Assembly: GCF_001894765.1 (NCBI RefSeq)
Contig: NZ_BCWV01000006.1
Span: forward strand, 186,001-250,000
Length of the DNA stretch: 64,000 nt
DNA from: Rhodococcoides corynebacterioides NBRC 14404
Lineage (GTDB): Bacteria > Actinomycetota > Actinomycetes > Mycobacteriales > Mycobacteriaceae
Direction: 5' to 3'
A program made the translations under genes and the position numbers. The notes below the pieces were generated by a model, which saw only the letters and a list, made by a program, of their open reading frames with translations, was not told the origin of the DNA and did no database searches. How positions within the stretch are numbered: position 1 is the first letter of the stretch; every line of letters starts with the position of its first letter. Of the stretch, positions 61,071 to 64,000 are shown piece by piece.

Positions 61071-62474
61071 TCAGTCAAGATCGTCGTGGCTGATGAGCTG
61101 GCGTGCAGCCTCCGTGATGGACCCGGTGAGCGACGGGTAGACCGAGAAGGTCTGAGCGAGATCGCGGACGGTGAGGTTGTTCTGCACGGCGATCGCGATG
61201 GGCAGGATCAGCTCCGACGCCGTCGGGGCGACCACGACGCCGCCGATCACCACGCCGGTGGCCGGGCGGCAGAAGATCTTGACGAAACCGCGCCGCAGGC
61301 CGGACATCTTGGCGCGCGGGTTGGTGTTGAGCGGCAGCATCACCGTGCGGGCCGGCACCTCGCCGTTGTCGATGGCCGATTGCCCGACGCCGACCGTGGC
61401 GATCTCGGGGCGGGTGAAGACGGCCGAGGCGACGGTCTTGAGCTTGATCGGGCTGACGCCCTCACCGAGCGCGTGGTACATCGCGATCCGACCCTGCATC
61501 GCCGCGACGGAGGCGAGCGGCAGCAGGCCGGTGCAGTCACCGGCGGCGTAGATGCCGGGCACGCTGGTGCGCGAGACGCGGTCGACGCGGAGGTATCCGC
61601 CGCGGTCGAGTTCGAGCCCGACGTTCTCGAGGCCGAGATCCGCGGTGTTGGGCACGGAACCGACCGTCATGAGCGCATGCGATCCCTCCACCGTCTGCCC
61701 GTCGGAGAGGGTCACCACGATGCCGTCGTCGGTGCGCGTCACCGAGTCCGCGCGTGCCTGCTTGACCAGCGTGACACCACGCTCGGACAGCACGTCCTCG
61801 AGCACGAGTGCCGCGTCCGCGTCCTCGCCGGGGAGCACGCGGTCACGGCTCGACACGACGGTGACCTTGACGCCCATCTCGGTGTACGCCGAGACGAACT
61901 CCGCGCCGGTCACGCCGGATCCGACCACGATCAGATGCGACGGGAGCTCCTGCAGGTCGTAGAGCTGGCGCCAGGTCAGGATGCGTTCGCCGTCCGGCTG
62001 CGCCCCCGGCAGCACCCGCGGGCTCGCGCCGGTGGCGACGAGCACCACCTCGGCGTCCATCCGCTCGGTCTGCCCCGTCGACAGGGCAGCCTCGACGGTG
62101 TGCGCGGCGAGTCCCGGCTGCGTGTCCACCACCTTCGCCGTCCCGGACAGCACGCGCACTCCGACGGTCTGCAGTCGCGCCCGAATGTCCGAACTCTGCG
62201 CTTGCGCAAGGGATTTCACGCGGTTGTGAATCTGCGGCAGGTCGACGACCGCCGACGACGGGTCGAGCTCGATACCGAGGTCCGTCGCGCGCCGCATGTC
62301 CGTCCGGATGCCGGTGGAGGCGATGAAGGTCTTGGAGGGGACGCAGTCCCACAGCACGCAAGCTCCACCGACCCCGTCGGAATCGACCAGGGTGACCGAC
62401 CCGCCGTGTTGTGCGGCGACCAGAGCGGCCTCGTAGCCGGCCGGTCCGCCGCCGATGATCACGATGCGGGTCAT
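61071..62474 (-). CDS. lpdA: LpdA-type flavoprotein disulfide reductase / NAD(P)H quinone reductase
   Basis: 467-residue FAD enzyme of the lipoamide dehydrogenase superfamily. FAD site RIVIIGGGPAGYEAALVA, redox-box region GGACVLWDCVPSKTFIAS with C39 and C44, second dinucleotide site LIVVGSGVTGAEFVSAYTEMG, and GIYAAGDCTGLLPLASVAAMQG. The C-terminus reads YPSLTGSITEAAR, without the HxHPTxxE His-Glu base of lipoamide dehydrogenases. In M. tuberculosis Rv3303c, at the same position, the enzyme is a quinone reductase and not an E3. ATG at 62474 is 6 nt after GGAGG. Confidence 0.9.
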   Translation of the reverse strand: MTRIVIIGGGPAGYEAALVAAQHGGSVTLVDSDGVGGACVLWDCVPSKTFIASTGIRTDMRRATDLGIELDPSSAVVDLPQIHNRVKSLAQAQSSDIRARLQTVGVRVLSGTAKVVDTQPGLAAHTVEAALSTGQTERMDAEVVLVATGASPRVLPGAQPDGERILTWRQLYDLQELPSHLIVVGSGVTGAEFVSAYTEMGVKVTVVSSRDRVLPGEDADAALVLEDVLSERGVTLVKQARADSVTRTDDGIVVTLSDGQTVEGSHALMTVGSVPNTADLGLENVGLELDRGGYLRVDRVSRTSVPGIYAAGDCTGLLPLASVAAMQGRIAMYHALGEGVSPIKLKTVASAVFTRPEIATVGVGQSAIDNGEVPARTVMLPLNTNPRAKMSGLRRGFVKIFCRPATGVVIGGVVVAPTASELILPIAIAVQNNLTVRDLAQTFSVYPSLTGSITEAARQLISHDDLD

Positions 62475-62593
62475 GAAGCCTCCGTGGTGGATGTGCGGGA
62501 GAAGAAGCAAGCGTGAGGGTCACTCACACCGTCCAACCTAATTCACCGCACCGACGGTCCGCTCCCCGACCCGAGCCCGCTGCGCGGACGGAT

Positions 62594-62599
62594 TAGGCT
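62594..62599 (+). promoter_or_regulatory. -10-like hexamer before the Rv3304-type gene
   Basis: TAGGCT ends 7 nt before the GTG at 62607, suggesting leaderless mRNA. Confidence 0.4.
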
Positions 62600-62606
62600 G
62601 ACCGCC

Positions 62607-63071
62607 GTGCCGATCTACGCCGCCTACGGTTCCAACATGCATCCCGAGCAGATGCTCGAGCGGTGCCCCCACTCGCCGGTGGCCGGAACCGGATGGTTGC
62701 AGGGCTGGCGCCTGACCTTCGGCGGCGGCGACATCGGCTGGGAAGGCGCGCTGGCCACGGTGGTCGAGGACCCCGACTCGCGCGTGTTCGTCGTCCTCTA
62801 CGACGTGCCGCCGGAGGACGAGGACCGCCTGGACCGGTGGGAGGGGTCGGAGCTCGGCATCCATCGCAAGATTCGCCTTCGCGTGGACACCGACGACGGG
62901 CCGGTCCTGGCCTGGCTCTACGTTCTGGACGCGTACGAGGGCGGCCTGCCCAGTGCGCGCTACCTCGGCGTGATGGCCGAAGCCGCCGAGATCGCCGGTG
63001 CCCCCGCCGAGTACGTGCGCGACCTGCGCACTCGCAACTCTCGCAACGTGGGGCCGGGCACCGCGCCCTGA
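62607..63071 (+). CDS. Gamma-glutamylcyclotransferase-like protein (Rv3304-type)
   Basis: 154-residue GGCT-fold protein. The substrate loop AAYGSNMHPEQMLERCP and the downstream acidic stretch EDEDRLDRWEGSELGIHRK with the family glutamate are present, then TDDGPVLAWLYVL. Members cyclise gamma-glutamyl groups or process related amides. GTG at 62607 directly follows the -10-like hexamer. Convergent with the M20 gene. Confidence 0.85.
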   Translation: MPIYAAYGSNMHPEQMLERCPHSPVAGTGWLQGWRLTFGGGDIGWEGALATVVEDPDSRVFVVLYDVPPEDEDRLDRWEGSELGIHRKIRLRVDTDDGPVLAWLYVLDAYEGGLPSARYLGVMAEAAEIAGAPAEYVRDLRTRNSRNVGPGTAP

Positions 63072-63095
63072 TCGTCCGTCCCGGCCGCGGACGGT

Positions 63096-64000
63096 TCAGG
63101 CGTGCTCGGGCCCGTCCAGTCCCAGCGCCAGTGCGGTCATGACCCGGACCCCGACGGCCAGCGCCCGCTCGTCGAGGTCGAACGTCGGTTGGTGGATGTC
63201 GAGCTGCGGACCGTGACCGGACCACACACCCAGACGGGCCATCGCCCCCGGCACGTGCTCGAGGTACCAGGAGAAGTCCTCCCCGCCGCCCGACTGGGCC
63301 GTGTCCGCGAGCGCGTCGGGACCGATCGTGCGAATGGCCGCCTCGAATCGGCGCGTCGCGTGCTCGTCGTTGACGACGGGCGGCACGCCGCGGCGGTAGT
63401 CGACCTCGAACTTCACGCCGGTCGGGGCCAGGACCCCGGCCACGATCTCCTGCACCAGCGGCTCGAGCAGTTCCCAGGTCTGATGGTCCCCGGTGCGGAC
63501 GGTGCCGGTGAGCATGCCCGTCTGCGGGATCGCGTTCGGCGCCTGGCCCGCGACCACTGCACCCCACACCATGACGGTGCTGGTCCGCGGGTCCACCCGG
63601 CGGCTCAACAGTCCCGGCAGCGCCGTGACGACCGACCCCAGCGCATAGACGAGGTCGGAGGTCAGATGCGGGCGGGAGGTGTGCCCACCGGCGGAGTGCA
63701 GTCGGAGTTCGACCGTGTCCGCGGCCGAGGTGATCGCCCCGACGCGGATGCCCACCTTGCCCACCTCGAGGCGGGGATCGCAGTGCAGGGCGTGGATCTG
63801 GGCGACGCCGTCGAGCACCCCGGCCGCCACCAAATCCAGCGCGCCGCCGGGCATGACCTCCTCGGCGGGCTGGAAGATCAGCCGGACCCCGTGCGGAAGA
63901 CTCGGCAGCGACGCGAGCACCACGCCCGTCGCCAGCAGGACGGTCGTGTGGGCGTCGTGACCGCAGGCATGGGACACCCCCGGCACCGTCGACGAGTACT
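63096..64000 (-). CDS. M20-family amidohydrolase (AmiA/AmiB type), 5' end beyond the window
   Basis: Zinc-dependent carboxypeptidase/amidohydrolase of the M20D group. The visible part contains HACGHDAHTTVLLATGVVL with metal ligands, IFQPAEEVMPGGALDLVAAG including the catalytic Glu pair, and SGGEDFSWYLEHVPGAMARLG near the end. The dimerisation domain VDTVELRLHSAGGHTSRPH-like region is recognisable. The reading frame is open to base 64000. In M. tuberculosis amiA1 and amiB1 occupy this place. Substrates may be N-acyl amino acids or peptides. Confidence 0.9.
   Translation of the reverse strand, partial: YSSTVPGVSHACGHDAHTTVLLATGVVLASLPSLPHGVRLIFQPAEEVMPGGALDLVAAGVLDGVAQIHALHCDPRLEVGKVGIRVGAITSAADTVELRLHSAGGHTSRPHLTSDLVYALGSVVTALPGLLSRRVDPRTSTVMVWGAVVAGQAPNAIPQTGMLTGTVRTGDHQTWELLEPLVQEIVAGVLAPTGVKFEVDYRRGVPPVVNDEHATRRFEAAIRTIGPDALADTAQSGGGEDFSWYLEHVPGAMARLGVWSGHGPQLDIHQPTFDLDERALAVGVRVMTALALGLDGPEHA

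Noticed and set aside
59937..62516. 859-codon plus-strand frame across the E2, GyrI-like and lpdA genes
   Set aside because: Crosses three recognised genes in another frame and shows no family signature.
1..64000. CRISPR arrays, tRNA and rRNA genes
   Set aside because: No evenly spaced direct repeats and no cloverleaf or rRNA-like stretches noticed on reading both strands; a tRNAscan or Rfam search would be decisive.

Overview
This is a high-GC actinobacterial chromosome segment, most likely Rhodococcus or a close relative in the Mycobacteriales. The evidence is GTG-rich starts, a mycolata-type gene set (rmlD-wbbL-manC, whiB2, F420 genes fbiA/fbiB, accD5/accE5/accA3) and a gene order that, as I recall it, follows Mycobacterium tuberculosis Rv3252c to Rv3306c almost throughout: alkB, amino-acid permease, manA, TobH-like, manB, DUF3499, zincin-like, whiB2, fbiA, fbiB, manC, wbbL, rmlD, LCP, purE, purK, gtrA, PH, birA, accD5, accE5, maf, sseA, sufE, accA3, lrpA, lhr, nei, lpdA, Rv3304-like, amidohydrolase.

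Layout. 1-8.4 kb: alkB (cut by the window edge), an APC permease, and the mannose-activation genes manA and manB with a TobH/SIS-like gene between them. 8.8-17 kb: F420 maturation (fbiA-fbiB-NUDIX), the rhamnosyl linker genes of arabinogalactan (rmlD-wbbL-manC) and an LCP ligase. 17-23.6 kb: purE/purK, gtrA, and a birA-PH-response regulator-histidine kinase operon. 23.6-42.3 kb: the acyl-CoA carboxylase locus (accD5, accE5, accA3 with maf, sseA, sufE). 42.3-52.5 kb: housekeeping genes ending in lhr and nei.

The most interesting part is an 11 kb block between accD5 and accE5 (25.36-36.47 kb). It holds eight genes in two divergent, tightly overlapping operons: two GT1-type and one GT2-type glycosyltransferase, two WS/DGAT-like acyltransferases and three PapA-like condensation-fold acyltransferases. 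A sixth paralogous acyltransferase lies just upstream of accA3. There is no polyketide synthase, no NRPS and no transporter in the block. I infer a polyacylated glycolipid pathway placed inside the biotin-carboxylase locus that could supply malonyl- or methylmalonyl-CoA. Its product is unknown.

53.4-57.7 kb is an accessory island. A 1258-bp IS3-family element disrupts a SARP/BTAD regulator whose 3' half is gone. Beyond it lie a DUF6262-like remnant of another mobile element, a crystallin/I36-like secreted-protein gene with an in-frame TGA, an AMIN-like lipoprotein, a DnaB-N-domain protein and a hemerythrin-like protein. The base composition is visibly less GC-rich in 54.7-56.7 kb. The window ends with a spore-photoproduct-lyase-like radical SAM protein, an unpaired E2 acyltransferase, a GyrI-like protein, lpdA, a gamma-glutamylcyclotransferase-like gene and a truncated M20 amidohydrolase. 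I saw no rRNA, tRNA or CRISPR array.
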